A stretch of DNA of 64,000 nt from positions 12,571,564-12,635,563 of the forward strand of contig CM119265.1 in the NCBI GenBank assembly GCA_051294375.1, written 5' to 3'. The stretch is from Paraspadella gotoi. Its lineage: Eukaryota > Chaetognatha. This document shows positions 1-11,890 of this stretch, piece by piece (position 1 is the first letter of the stretch; each line of letters begins with the position of its first letter). The translations under genes were made by a program, and so were the position numbers. The notes beneath the pieces are model-generated. The model was not told where the DNA came from and searched no databases. It worked only from the letters and a program-made list of their open reading frames with translations.

Positions 1-359
1 CCAATCTCGCGCTTTTTTCTCCCAACCTTTCCATCCTTTCCTTCAATTCGATCAACCTTTATTATTCGTCCTTGATCCCTCCTCAATCCTTATTCGACCA
101 AAGCCTTTATATTTTATTCCTCCTTTCTCATCCAAATCATTTCTACTCGCAGAAAATCTTCTTGCCTCATCGCGCTGTGTTCTTTAAACGCGCCTGTCGT
201 CTCCTTTCCTTTTAAATCTCGTCAATTCTAATCTTATGCTCCTTGTATGGATTATCACCTCATTCTCCTTAGTCAAACCATTTGACTTTCCATCATATAC
301 TCTCCTACTTTCTGAACTCGTCTTCTTTTCATTTCCTATCAGCGATTTCAATTCTCATG

Positions 360-655
360 TTATTCCATCTCATCTCATCTTATCCCACGCCATCTCATCC
401 AATATCTTTTCCTCCCATCTCATCTTATCCCATGCCATCTTATCCCATCACATCTCCTCCCATCTCATATTATCCCACGCCATCTCATCCAATATAGTCT
501 CCTCCCATCTCATCTTATCCCATGACATCTCCTTCCATCTCATATTATCCCATCCCATCTCATCCAAGCCCGTCTCATCTTATCCCGTGCCATCTCCTCC
601 CATCTCATCTTATCCCATGCCATCTCATCCGATCTCGTCTCATCTCATCTCATCT
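360..655 (+). repeat. CATCTCATC minisatellite, compound unit ~45 bp
   Basis: Built from variants of CATCTCATCTTATCCCATGC and CATCTCCTCC. It stays open in several frames (Ser/His/Pro/Ile-rich), which is a repeat effect. Confidence 0.85.
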
Positions 656-984
656 TTCGTCATCAATTTTCTTCCGCGAAAGCATTAAACTCCTTTTGTG
701 TCCATTTAATCTTCGGAAGCCGAGAAACGTCGCGGCGAAAGAAGAAGAGGCGTCTCGATTGGAAAGAGAAGAAAAAACCTCGCGAGATGATAACGCGGCA
801 ATATTTAAAATTAAATTGTATAATTATATTATATTGTATAAATATAATGATATATGTAAGGCCGACAAATAAAAAGCATTCCGTAAATTACAACAAACAC
901 GTACTCTAATATTGCCAATCATCACAATAAATTATAAATCATACATAATTACTTTTATGAAATTTATATGCGTATAAAAATTAT

Positions 985-1540
985 GCAAATACTATCTAGG
1001 AAAAAAGTATATAACATAATTCATTTATTCAATAAAAAGTATACAAAATATGGGTAAAACATTCTGAATATTTGGTATGCTCTTTTCGGCATCGAGTACT
1101 GCCTGCATTTATCTGAGCATGCTCTCATACAGCAAATTTAGGTATGACAGTGAAATGGTTTTCCATACTTTAACGCAATTATTTTCAGACCCGATGTTCA
1201 TGTTGCATGTCTTTCCCTCTTTTTAAAAGGTATAATAGCACTTTTTTGAACCAAAAAGGGTGCAAGGCCTTTAGCATTGTCAAATTTAAAAAAAATAAAA
1301 AAAATAACTAACTAAGGAAAACTAATTATAATTTTTTCGCCATTTTTCATTTGAAGTAACAATATTTTTTGGCCTATAACTTCTAAACGATTAAACCTAC
1401 AAAAAAATGTAAGGAAGTTACTGAAAAGAAATTCAATTTAGATCCAGAAAAATTCTGATTTTTTAAAAAATCAAACAAGTTTTCGAATAGATATCCTTTA
1501 TTAAAAATGTTATATACTTTTTTTCCTAGATAGTAATTGC
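985..1540. mobile_element. MITE, ~0.55 kb, with ~30-bp terminal inverted repeats
   Basis: ACTATCTAGGAAAAAAGTAT (991-1010) is inverted at 1514-1533, with similarity extending outward to GCAA. The interior is AT-rich and non-coding. No convincing target duplication is visible. Confidence 0.75.
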
Positions 1541-2160
1541 GTAGGAATTAAACAAATAAGACTCGAAACTCATTCATCGAAGCTGCGACAAAACATTCGC
1601 ATTAAATCTGAAGAATATATGCAGGAAATAATTAGAAAGGCTTGATGCAATTTTTCATAATTAAATTTTACATGCAAGCCGCTTTTAGACAAGACGGCCT
1701 ATTCGTGCCGCTCCGATCTAGATGTCTAATCCAATGCCTACTTTTTATTCTTTCTTTTATTCTATTATTGCCTTTAGCGAGAGCGAGTAAAGTAGGGCTG
1801 TTGCGGGGACAGGGTTTTGGGGTATGGGTTATCGTTATGTTATGGCAACAGCCGGGTTTCCTGTGATGCCCATTGGGATGGGGCATCTCACTGTTGGCTT
1901 GGGGGGCTTCCGACTCTCAGTGACGCCTCTCGTTACTGGCGCGGTTATCATAGGACGGTCTCGCTTTGCCAACGGGGAAGTCATTAGAAATGGAGATTGA
2001 ACACAACGCTTGGGATGGTGTGTTCCCCCTCTGAGCCAATTGGATTGGCTAAACGATGATGGACGTGAGGCGGTGTAAATATACCACCACAATGTCTTCG
2101 ATATTTTTTAGCAAGGGCTGATTGTGACTAGTGAGCAGCGTATGTCTAGGAGGTAGAATC

Positions 2161-2163
<3 letters not shown>

Positions 2164-2250
<87 letters not shown>
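2164..2250 (+). repeat. (CT)n microsatellite
   Basis: An uninterrupted run of about 87 bp. Confidence 0.97.
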
Positions 2251-2253
<3 letters not shown>

Positions 2254-2462
2254 TCTTCCGCATTTCTTTTTTTTGCGGGGAAGATAAGGGCGCGGGCAAC
2301 GGCGTTGACATCCCGCGAAGACGACGATGTTTATATTTGTTAATGAAAATGACGTGAATCAACTCATCGTTGTGACAATTTCAAGCTAACAAGTACTATT
2401 TACTATTCACTTCAGTGAGGTTTAAAAGCTTAATAGATGGACTTTTACAATCTACAGCCGAC

Positions 2463-2511
2463 AGATGATAAATGATAAATGATAAATGATAAATGATAAA
2501 TGATAAATGAT
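2463..2511 (+). repeat. (GATAAAT)n microsatellite
   Basis: Seven units of GATAAAT followed by a few GATGAC units. Confidence 0.95.
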
Positions 2512-3303
2512 GACGATGACGATGACGATCACAATGAATAAAAAGTTAAGCCAGTTGCTCCCCTTTTTTTTTCGTGGAACAAATAATCGAAGGCGCGAGT
2601 TTCTTGTGACCAGAAAATCCGATTTTGATGACGAAAAGTGGAGGGAGGACAGAAGATGGAGGGAGAACTCGGGGGGGGGGGAATAGTAAATCAAATGGCA
2701 GATGATGGGGGAAGAAATCGGAGAAATTATAAATGAAAAAGATATGATGATGGGCATTGTCTAAAAGTAATAAGTTTATTGAAATAAACTTTTTAGTATG
2801 GATACTGTAAGTTGATTCCGCGTTCAAAACTATAAACAAACAAACACATTACAAAACGAACGCCTGTTGTAGACAACGCAGACAACGCAGGCAACGTCGA
2901 CCCACACAGGCACGTCGACCACGAATTCGACCTCTGGTGACACAAACATTGAGAGGTCGAAGTAGAGAGATAACCCCGACGACGACGACGACGACGATAA
3001 CGACGACGACGTAAACGGCATCCCTCACATAGAGGAGTAGTTGTGAAAGAGGAAAAAAAAACCGTTGATCGGAAATCCGCGGATGTGAGCGGATTATAGA
3101 AGCTCATGACACCCCCCCCCTCAGATTTATTAAAGAAGCTCATGACTCAAGACCACCGAATCTTCTGCCCTTTAATTCACTTCACATTTTCCATATTTTC
3201 GTTTCCATCCACAGCTGCGCATTTTCCTCCTCAAATTTCGAAGCGAAAAAGGATTGAGAGTGGTTTTTTTTTTTAAATTTAATTACAATTTATAATTCGT
3301 AAC

Positions 3304-5571
3304 ATGCGCCAATTGTTTTTTATCGTTTCCTGCTTCGCGACAATGTCCGCGAGAGACGTGTTGGCCGGACCGGTGTATCACCGACACGGAGTGGAGATTC
3401 GAACAAAAGGTCGTTCGGGAATAAGGAATCGAGGTTTGTCTCAAACTCTGGTATTACATATTAATGATACAGTAAAATAAAAATACTTTAGTTTAAAGAA
3501 CAGTATATTTTTATAATTAAATATGACGTGACCCTCAGATTTTCCGAATCCCGATTCCATTTTGACGGAGACGTCCAATTCCATCGCCTCTTCTAACGAG
3601 GGTCCGCCCGTCGTCACCCTCCATCGCGCCAATCCGCACGCGATTCAAACGCCGCTACCCGACGTCCGCGAACCTCCTCCCGGAAACGAAGTTCTCGGTA
3701 GCGACGAAAATATTCGAAACGTGGCCTTGACGCCGACTCGACCGGGGACGACGGACGAAAAGAGCGATGACGCTGGCGATGACGAGGTCGACGCCAACGG
3801 CGACGGTCCGGACGACTACTGGATATCGTCGACGTCTGTTTCGAAAGACGACGAGGATTCCGGTCGCAAAACGGACAGCACTACTCTGCAAACATCGCTT
3901 GGGAAGGAAGTATCAGGTTCGACAGAATTTATTGTTTGATTTTCTATTAAAAATCTATCGTAAATCCTTCAATCCTTATTCTTATTGTTTATCTCAGGCG
4001 GCCCAAGCGGTTCGTTTCTCGATGCCCGGAAAAAAACTTGGAAAAGCGAACAAAGGCTCGCGGAAAGGTTTATTTTTGAACGATTGTCAGTAAAAAAACG
4101 ACAAATTCTTTTACTATTAATTTTTAATTTTTTTTTAAAAAGGGTGCAACGGTTGGTCGTCATGGAGTGCATCAAGCTGGGGGTGTTCAAACTGGAGTGC
4201 GATTATCTCTATTCGCACATCTTGGACATGATGAAGAGAGGAAGGGCGGTTTACGCTTACGGTTATCAACGTAAGGCGAAAATTTAAGGAGAAATAATTT
4301 GTATTTGGTTTCGAGGCCATAAAGAATTTAGTTTAATTTAATAACCTGCGTTGAATTATAAAACCTTGAATGCTTAACCAGGCTACGGAACCGCTCGCGA
4401 GATATTCGCTCGCGACGCCGAGAAATGCCTGGACGCGACGCTGGCGCCGCACGCGCCGCAATTCAGCGCCGCCGTCCACGCGACGCCTCCGCTCGGCGGC
4501 GCCTTCGAGTTTTTCTCGTGTCTCTCGAAGAAAATCGCCTACGAAGCGGAGAAGTTGACGAAGATCGCGACTCTGTTGGCGGAGATCAAAGTCGAGTTCG
4601 AGAATATGTGCTTGGGGTAAGGTTTGGGGTGAGGAGTTAGGGGTCACTCGCTAGAATGAAAACAATTAAGTCGTAAGAATTTGAATTTATAAATTTACTT
4701 GAATATCTATCCATTAGGCCAGGATCGAATATCTTTGTGGCATCCGAATTCTACAGTAATATAACGAATATAATATAATGAATGGATAATTTTTATATTG
4801 GTTGTACCAATTTCATAAAATTCAGCTCCTTGTATTTTGATGCTAGTGCGGAGTACAATAAGTATTCCCCGATCTAATACTTAAGGGAGTGGTCTTTTCA
4901 TACAATTGAAACATTCTTTGAAATATTTTCCACTTCATTGATAGGGAAGCCAGGTACTCTGGGAGTGAATAAACAAGACTGTGAGAGAGTCTTGATTGAA
5001 AGCTTGCAGGGACCTGCTATGTCATTATCTTGTAAGAGTGATGGAGGCCTTAAACCACCAAAGCCTGTCCAAAGTCAGGGGCAAGATAGCTTATTTATTA
5101 AATGAATGGATAATTTTTATATTGGTTGTACCAATTTCATAACTATATAACTATTAAAATCAAATTGATCCAAATTGGATTCCAATTATTAAAGCTTCCA
5201 CTTTCAAAGTAGGCTTTCTTTTTTCCCTTCGACAGCCCACTCTCATTGTACTGCAGCCAACATTTTACGACTATCGTCGAGGATCCTATCGTTCGTCTTC
5301 ATCGTTATTACGGAATCCGGGTAACTCTTCTCACTTACGACAACAGCACAAAACACTTTTGACCTTGTTTTCCCCCCCTCAGGTGAGTCAGCTTCGCTTT
5401 TGGACTCAGTCCATCCTTAGCGACTGTCGACTCAAGCCGGGATTCCCTCACTGCTTCTTTCAACGGATGCTCCTCTATGAGAAGCAGACCATTGAGAAGA
5501 CGAAGCACGTTCTGGTCTTCAAGGCAAGGAGGAAGCAACAAAAGAACAACCTACTATTCACAATGCCCTAG
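3304..5571 (+). CDS. Predicted secreted cysteine-rich protein, 404 aa, family not firmly recognised
   Basis: Seven exons read through with matching phases: 3304-3433, 3539-3916, 3998-4067, 4143-4270, 4382-4616, 5236-5320 and 5383-5571 (stop TAG). All introns are GT-AG. The start gives a short hydrophobic N-terminus (MRQLFFIVSCFATMSA), which looks like a signal peptide. Residues ~45-170 are a low-complexity, Asp/Ser/Pro-rich linker. Residues ~190-380 form a helical-looking domain with eight cysteines (in MEC, LEC, EKC, FSC, NMC, LYC, SDC and PHC), and the C-terminus is Lys/Arg-rich. The spacing of the fifth to seventh cysteines (C-x7-C-x36-C, with an RYYG segment between) resembles stanniocalcin glycoprotein hormones as I remember them, but the spacing further upstream does not fit, so I do not name it. 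The intron between exons 5 and 6 carries a copy of a dispersed ~320-bp repeat. Certainty is good for the exon chain and low for function. Confidence 0.72.
4779..5142 (+). repeat. Dispersed ~320-bp repeat, plus-strand copy with direct terminal repeats
   Basis: This copy sits in an intron of the secreted-protein gene. A segment of about 40 bp ending in TTGGTTGTACCAATTTCATA occurs at 4779-4819 and again at 5101-5142, so the element looks like one full unit plus the start of the next. An inverted, closely similar copy lies at 24943-25280, and decayed pieces lie near 61000-61110 and 63235-63283. A short reading frame (IGKPGTLGVNK...) is shared by the two good copies but breaks down after about 25 residues in this one. 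Confidence 0.8.
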
Positions 5572-7192
5572 AGAGGGCGGTTGCTGACTGGTTATTTGCG
5601 GAAACCTGAACAAAGGATATTTTGGATTATGAAGTCTCGTTTTTCTTTGTCTAACCGAGCATTAAAAAAAAAAAAAATCTTTGTCATTGATCTTAAATGC
5701 TTTAAAATACCTTTTTAATAATACGCCTTGCATGTATAATACTTTGCAATATAAAAATCTCATGTACAAATTTATGTTGGCATGATGGGACAAGTGGCAC
5801 TATAACTGGCATAACAATTTTTGTGCTTTTCATTTCGCATTAGGAACTCATAGAAACTGAAAAATATATAACAGTTTGTGTTTAAACTGAGTTAAATCTT
5901 CTTGAAATTTTTAGTCTGTAAATTTTTTATGGGTTACTTTTGCATATTTCATTGACCGATTTATTTGACACTTTCGTTGTAAAACCAATTGACAACCGTT
6001 CCATTTCTTTTCGTTGGTTTTCTATCTTGAAATATAACTAAAAACAATTAATGTTATCATAAGATTTATTTTGCTAATAAAAAAGAATATGTTGTGGAGA
6101 CAAGTCTTTGACACTTATAAAATGTTAATTAAAATTTTTAAAAAGCACTAATCGTAAATAAAAAACAAAATTAGTGAATTTGTCAGTTTCTCAGCTTTTC
6201 CGGTAGGTGGGACAGAAAGCAAGGCTGCCATGCTCGTGGAAAACAGAAGACAAAAAAATGCATATAAAAATAAATATAGTGCAATTTGTTCGTGTGTAAA
6301 TTTCACGATGAAGATAGATTTAAAATTGTCAGATTTTCCCTTTGCTTAAATGATATTAAGTTCAAAATACCTTATTGCATTTAAAATATATCAAAAATAA
6401 ATCTTGATTAATCTCTATCTACCAAATGAAAAATTTATAAATTTTACCCTTCATAATCTTAGCCCTCAGTCTTTAGCCCCGAACGAAATATCTTCTCTCA
6501 TTTCCCTTTGCACGCGATCGACACATTTACCGCTTCAAAAGATTTGATACCCTCATCCTTTTGATCGTATCGGCCCAACCTCAAAAATCTTTTTTTTTAC
6601 CTATTTCGAATCTGTTAATTGTTTTTTCGTTTTTAATTTTATTTCCTTGCTTATTATTTTTTTCAACTCACAGTAGATTAACGAGTAAAATACTTTCGGT
6701 TAATCAATCGTTCATCCTCATATTTTTTTCAACTCTTAACTTACCAACAATAATCTCTCTTCCTTCCTCTTTCAGCATTCATTCATCTTTTATTTTCTTC
6801 CTCTTCCTCTTCCCCTTTACTCATCCTTCACTTCGTATATTTCGACCGGTCTTCTTCCTTCCACTTCATCCCGCCCCCTTTCGCCTCTCCCCCGAAAAAA
6901 AATATTGTTTCCTTCGTCGTTCTAATGGCGGCGGACACCACCGGGGATGAAAAGGGCCCGCGGCGCCGCCTTCCAGCGCCGCTAACCGGCGACGCCATCA
7001 GCGCCGCTTCCGTCCAGTTTCCGCCAACACATGAGGCAACAAATCAATTACGCGAGTCACGTGACCATAACAAAAACACAAACTATCCATATTTTTCGTC
7101 ACGGCCCCGATTTTCTATCTGAAGCCCCGCCTCATTCCCCCAAATCTCTCTCTCTTCTCTCTTTCCTCTCCCTCTCTTCTCTCTCCTCTCTC

Positions 7193-7232
<40 letters not shown>

Positions 7233-8357
7233 CTACACCATTAAACGGAATTTTGGCGTCGACCCTCGACCTCTGGGCAAAGCCAAAAAAAAAAGAAATA
7301 AAAAGAATCCGTCAAAAATACGACAAAATAGTAAATATGCGACGGAAAAAAATACCGGCTGATAAATAAAATATAAAAAAAATTGGTGATGAAAAAAAAG
7401 GCGTCAAAATTTGAGTGGTGAATACGTGGGAGCGAGTAAGTGAGGAATCGAAAAAAGGAGTTATAGAAAAAAATAAATTGGCGAAGACAAAAAGATAGGG
7501 GTTTAAATAGAGTTAATTGATTAATAGTTAAAGATCTAGTGAATAGTTGATTAAAACATATCATCGACGCAATTAAGGACGTTATTACATTTAAGGACTA
7601 TGCCACTGGCACTGCAGATTGACATGCAGGATTCAGTTTCACCGATCATCCTGGTTTTCTGTATGTAATACTATGCATGCATACAGACGCTGAGATTTGA
7701 GATAATCGTTTCCATTCAGAAATTGTTTGACCTTTTGTCCTTTTGACCCCTGCCGCCAGACTGTCATTCAATAAAAAGAAGATTGGAAAATCGCATTGGT
7801 TCCGTGGGTTGTTAGCTCTAAAGTTGAACGACCGTAACCGAGTCGCGAGTCAGTTGCAACCAGAGAGTCGGCAGATGGAATACGCGTCGGCGCCCCGAGC
7901 ATTTGTGTCGGCAAGAGTGAGAGTGTAGCGACTACGATGACGACGACAACGATGACGATAACAACGATGACGACGACAACGATATCTTGTCCCGAGAGAT
8001 AAAGCACCCGGGATTCTGAGATTTTTCCCTCTTTCTCTTCATCATCCAAATTTGTTTTCCTTTTCTCATCCGACTCCGAATCTCCATTCGCTTTTCATCA
8101 CGTGACTAACTCGTCCTCGCCAATCTCCCTCAATCACTCTCTATTTTTTTTGCCAAATTTCCAGGCTGATTACTCTGTATTTCCCCGTCAACGTCTTTCT
8201 TTCTGACTACATGCGCCACTAACGCTCCACAGTCCACAATCCATTCTTCTCCGAAACTCCACAACCCTCAATGATCCATCCTTTGCTCAACACCTCCTCC
8301 CATTTTCTATCTTCCACGCGTCTTTTCCAGGTGTTTTAGCTCCCAACGACGACACTC

Positions 8358-8358
<1 letters not shown>

Positions 8359-8418
<60 letters not shown>

Positions 8419-8519
8419 CTATGCCCCAACCATTCTCGCTTTGTCAAACCTGGATTCTGGTAGCTTGTCTCAGCAATTCTTGTTCAATCTCTCATGACGG
8501 GCCGCTCTCTCTTCTCTCT

Positions 8520-8582
<63 letters not shown>
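8359..8582 (+). repeat. Two (CT)n microsatellites
   Basis: Runs at about 8359-8418 and 8517-8582, separated by unique sequence. Confidence 0.95.
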
Positions 8583-9749
8583 TTCATTTCTACCATGACA
8601 AACCCCACCGTTTCATCATCGACTATTTCCCCGCTTCATTGGTCAGCATATTTCGCTATGATGTAACATCCTCATTCATCAAATAAACTTTTAACGTCGA
8701 GTTACGACATTCGGCGTCACGAAAGGAAAGCCGGGGACGCCAGCGAAAATTAGCGGCGTATCCATGATCTTGGGCCGTTCGTCCCGGCGACCGTGGGGCG
8801 ACTATCATGAGTTCGTCTTTGTGTTTATCTTTACTTCCGTTCATTGGACAGTGTGTCCGGCGTTCCCTTCGATCGGACATCGTTTTGGAGCCGTGAGCGC
8901 CTCGTTTATTCGATCGTGCGTCATTGACACGTCATCCGCGGTTGAGTTGCATCGCGCTTGCGCTTTTTGTCATCGGCGACGACGGTGACGGCGATCGAGT
9001 CGGCAACGACGACGACGACGACAACGACGTGGAAGATGACATGGAACTCTCGTCCCGGATTATTACGTAATCGAGACGAAAGTTGGGAAAACGCGAGTCT
9101 AACGAATCGATTTTCGTCGTCATCTTCGTCGAGGCGAAAACAATTACGACTAAAAATAGATCTAAATCTGAAAATCAAAATCAAAATCAAATAATCCGAA
9201 AAGGAGAGTGTCTGTACACGAAAATTCGGATTAAATGTACGTCCTAAAAAATGAAAATAAGAAACAAAAAATACTTCGGAATACATGAAACTGAATTAAA
9301 AAGAAAGAAGAAATTTGCGAAGGTATGTACTTTAGATTCCCGAAAGTATTCTCTCTATTTTTGTGAATAGTGATCGTCAGCTGCAGAAATTTTTATTACA
9401 TAAAAGAATGTCATCAAACTAAGTAGAATTTAAATTAAAAAAAAAAAAAATAAGAACAGATATGAGGAAAAATAAGATTTTTCTGCAATGCCCGCATGAC
9501 GATGCGAAATATTAAGTCCCAATTAGATGGTGCGACCCCGTCCCCGTCCAAACGGTGAAATTTTCGGTCTCAGTTTTTACCCGACTGTCACCGTGGCGGG
9601 TCAACTACGATGAAAATCCATTTACGTGGCGGTTATCGTCGTTTTGAAAAGACAACAAACACAGCGCTCTCATCCGAATAGAAAATTCGTCGCCGTCGTC
9701 ATCGTCGCCGTCGCCACGTTCGTCTGTTCTCTCGTCTCCGATGTCGTGT

Positions 9750-9780
<31 letters not shown>

Positions 9781-11450
9781 TGTCGATTAAATTACATTTT
9801 TCTTCCAAATGTATTCCCAAAATTCTGCGAGCGTGGGATCGCTGCATTTTTACCGAATGCAGTGGATTATCAAATATACTAATGGTATTTGATTATCCTT
9901 TATAATTATGAGTGATTTATAGTGAGAAATAATAAAAAGAATAAGAAATCGTAAAAAGTAACAATTATCCAATATAATTTTCATCGAAATCATTGAAAGA
10001 CAAAAAAAAACCTCTTGTGTAAGTACAGCATTGCTTTGATATCTCTGTATCCCGATTCTCGAAAAACATTCTCCAAAAAAATCTGAAACCGTAATAACGA
10101 ACGCTTCAATAACGAGTTTCTTTCCAAGAAACGGATATAGAGAAGCCCGAAATACGAGTGCTTCTCGCTCGAGTGTTGGAAGAGGACACATTTTTCAACT
10201 GATTATTATGTCGTCGTTATTGTCATTGTCGTCGTCGTCGCGACAGAAAGGAACGAGAACCTGTTTTCATCCAAAATTAGTCACGAAAAAAACTTTTTTT
10301 CTTCTCAGAATCAATTTTTTTTTACGTTTCGTTCGGAGACGAAATATTCGAAATTTTTATTTTGTTTCACGGTCCTCGAAAGAACGATTATTTGATGCTT
10401 TTAGACTTTTGCCAAGAGTTTTTGAACCTCTGAATGTGTCATTCAATTTGAAACGAACCAGCGGATAATTCACTAATAAAGCCTAAGGTTTTCGATCCCG
10501 GATGTAATAATTTAAAAAAACAAAAAAAACACACTGTTGCCTTGAACCTCAAGCGCAAAGGCAATTATTAAAAATGATTAAATTTTATGTAGACAGAGAA
10601 AAAGTGAAATAATGATATTGCTAGTATATCAAAACCTACTTAGCGGTGTACACTTCCTTTCTATTTCATAAAAAAGAAATATTTGATCAATCATGTTTAT
10701 CAAACGATCCTGGATCAAATTCCCTTTTGAAATCGATTATTCTGAGTTCAATTTTCACTTCGCTTATTATTGACATTCAGACATTCGCTCTGTGACCGTG
10801 ACATCTGTTACGGAGGTGACGACGACCCCGTCGTCCGTGAACGAGCGCGACGTGAACGAGACGCGGAAAAAGTAAACAAAGGTGGAACCGACGGTGACCA
10901 AAAAACAAACAAGAAAAAAAAAGGATCTTAAATGGGTAAAAAATGGCCCTGAGACAAAAGAGCCTTCTTCTGTTCGTTTTATAAAAGCGATAAAGTGGCC
11001 GGAGACGGTAAAACGATAGAGTCGGCCGCAGGCTCGTTTCACTGTGAACCTAAAAACCGTCGTTACTCACGCGTAATTTTTTTCACCTTCTAATTTTTTT
11101 CTCTTCCCCAGTTTAAGCCTCTACCAACACTAATACTATTTTGTTCCGATCGACGGAGAATGAGATCAGAAAAATCAGGCCTCGTTCGGTTCCAGGATTA
11201 GACGGAATGAATGGATGAGTGAATCCCCTCGGAATTCCGATGGAAAAAAAAAGAACCACAATGCTAACGAAATACAAAAAAATATATAGATAAAAAAAAA
11301 AAAAAGAAGAAAAAGTTGTGTCGCACGATCGAATCTCCTTTGCATCGCCCGTTCGCCGACTGTAAAAACATCAAGGACCAAAACGTCAAGCGATTCTTCT
11401 TTTTTTTTTCAGGATCGCCTGTTCACTAACGAATCTAATTAATTTAATTC

Positions 11451-11456
<6 letters not shown>

Positions 11457-11489
<33 letters not shown>
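11457..11489 (+). repeat. (AG)n microsatellite
   Basis: About 32 bp of AG, upstream of the GPCR start. Confidence 0.95.
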
Positions 11490-11491
<2 letters not shown>

Positions 11492-11890
11492 GTGCCAGCC
11501 TTTAGTTTTAAGTCTCTTCCTTCTACCCGTACATACAATTCACTATGAAAAGGTTCGCTCTCTTCATTGGTCCATTTAGGAAGTCACTGGCCACTTATTT
11601 TTTTTCTATCTATCTAGTCTAATCTATCTAATCTAAATAAACTTACTAATCTATCTACATTCTGTTTATATGCCATCTATCTCTTCTTTTCTAGGAGATG
11701 CCTAAGATATTGACTTGTCTTCTCTTTTTATCTTCTCTCTAGATCGATACGATTTTTCCATCGCGAGGAAGAAAAAAAAAACAAAACAAACAAAGAAGAA
11801 AAAAAAACTTTGAATTCGGCGAACAAAAGACCGAAGATAAAGATGCCACCGAGTATGTTTAAGCAGAGATAAAGAAAGACGACGACGACG

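Larger units (their letters stand above)
1541..3303. other. Non-coding stretch upstream of the secreted-protein gene
   Basis: Holds the (CT)n and (GATAAAT)n repeats and GAC-rich sequence. At 1780-2030 a Gly-rich reading with a frame break (for example MPIGMGHLTVGLGGF) could be a gene fragment, but I found no family match. Confidence 0.5.
5572..11890. other. Intergenic stretch, no supported gene
   Basis: AT-rich, with (CT)n and GAC/GTC repeats. A GC-rich patch at 6920-7030 carries a short open frame (MAADTTGDEKG...) and another GC-rich patch lies at 8700-9060; neither shows splice signals or motifs that I can support. ATTAAA at about 5661 may serve as the polyadenylation signal of the gene ending at 5571. 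Confidence 0.5.

Noticed and set aside
1780-2030. Gly-rich possible coding fragment in two plus-strand frames
   Set aside because: Needs a frameshift to join, lacks a recognisable family and lacks splice support.
2131-2362. Ser/Leu and Arg/Glu repeat proteins on both strands
   Set aside because: They are translations of the (CT)n microsatellite; the same applies at 21752-21973, 29657-29932, 30631-30936, 47110-47377, 56751-57207, 57210-57444 and 58261-58683.
6925-7122. 65-codon plus-strand frame starting MAADTTGDEKG
   Set aside because: Starts in a GC-rich patch and could be a first exon, but no downstream exon or family resemblance was found.
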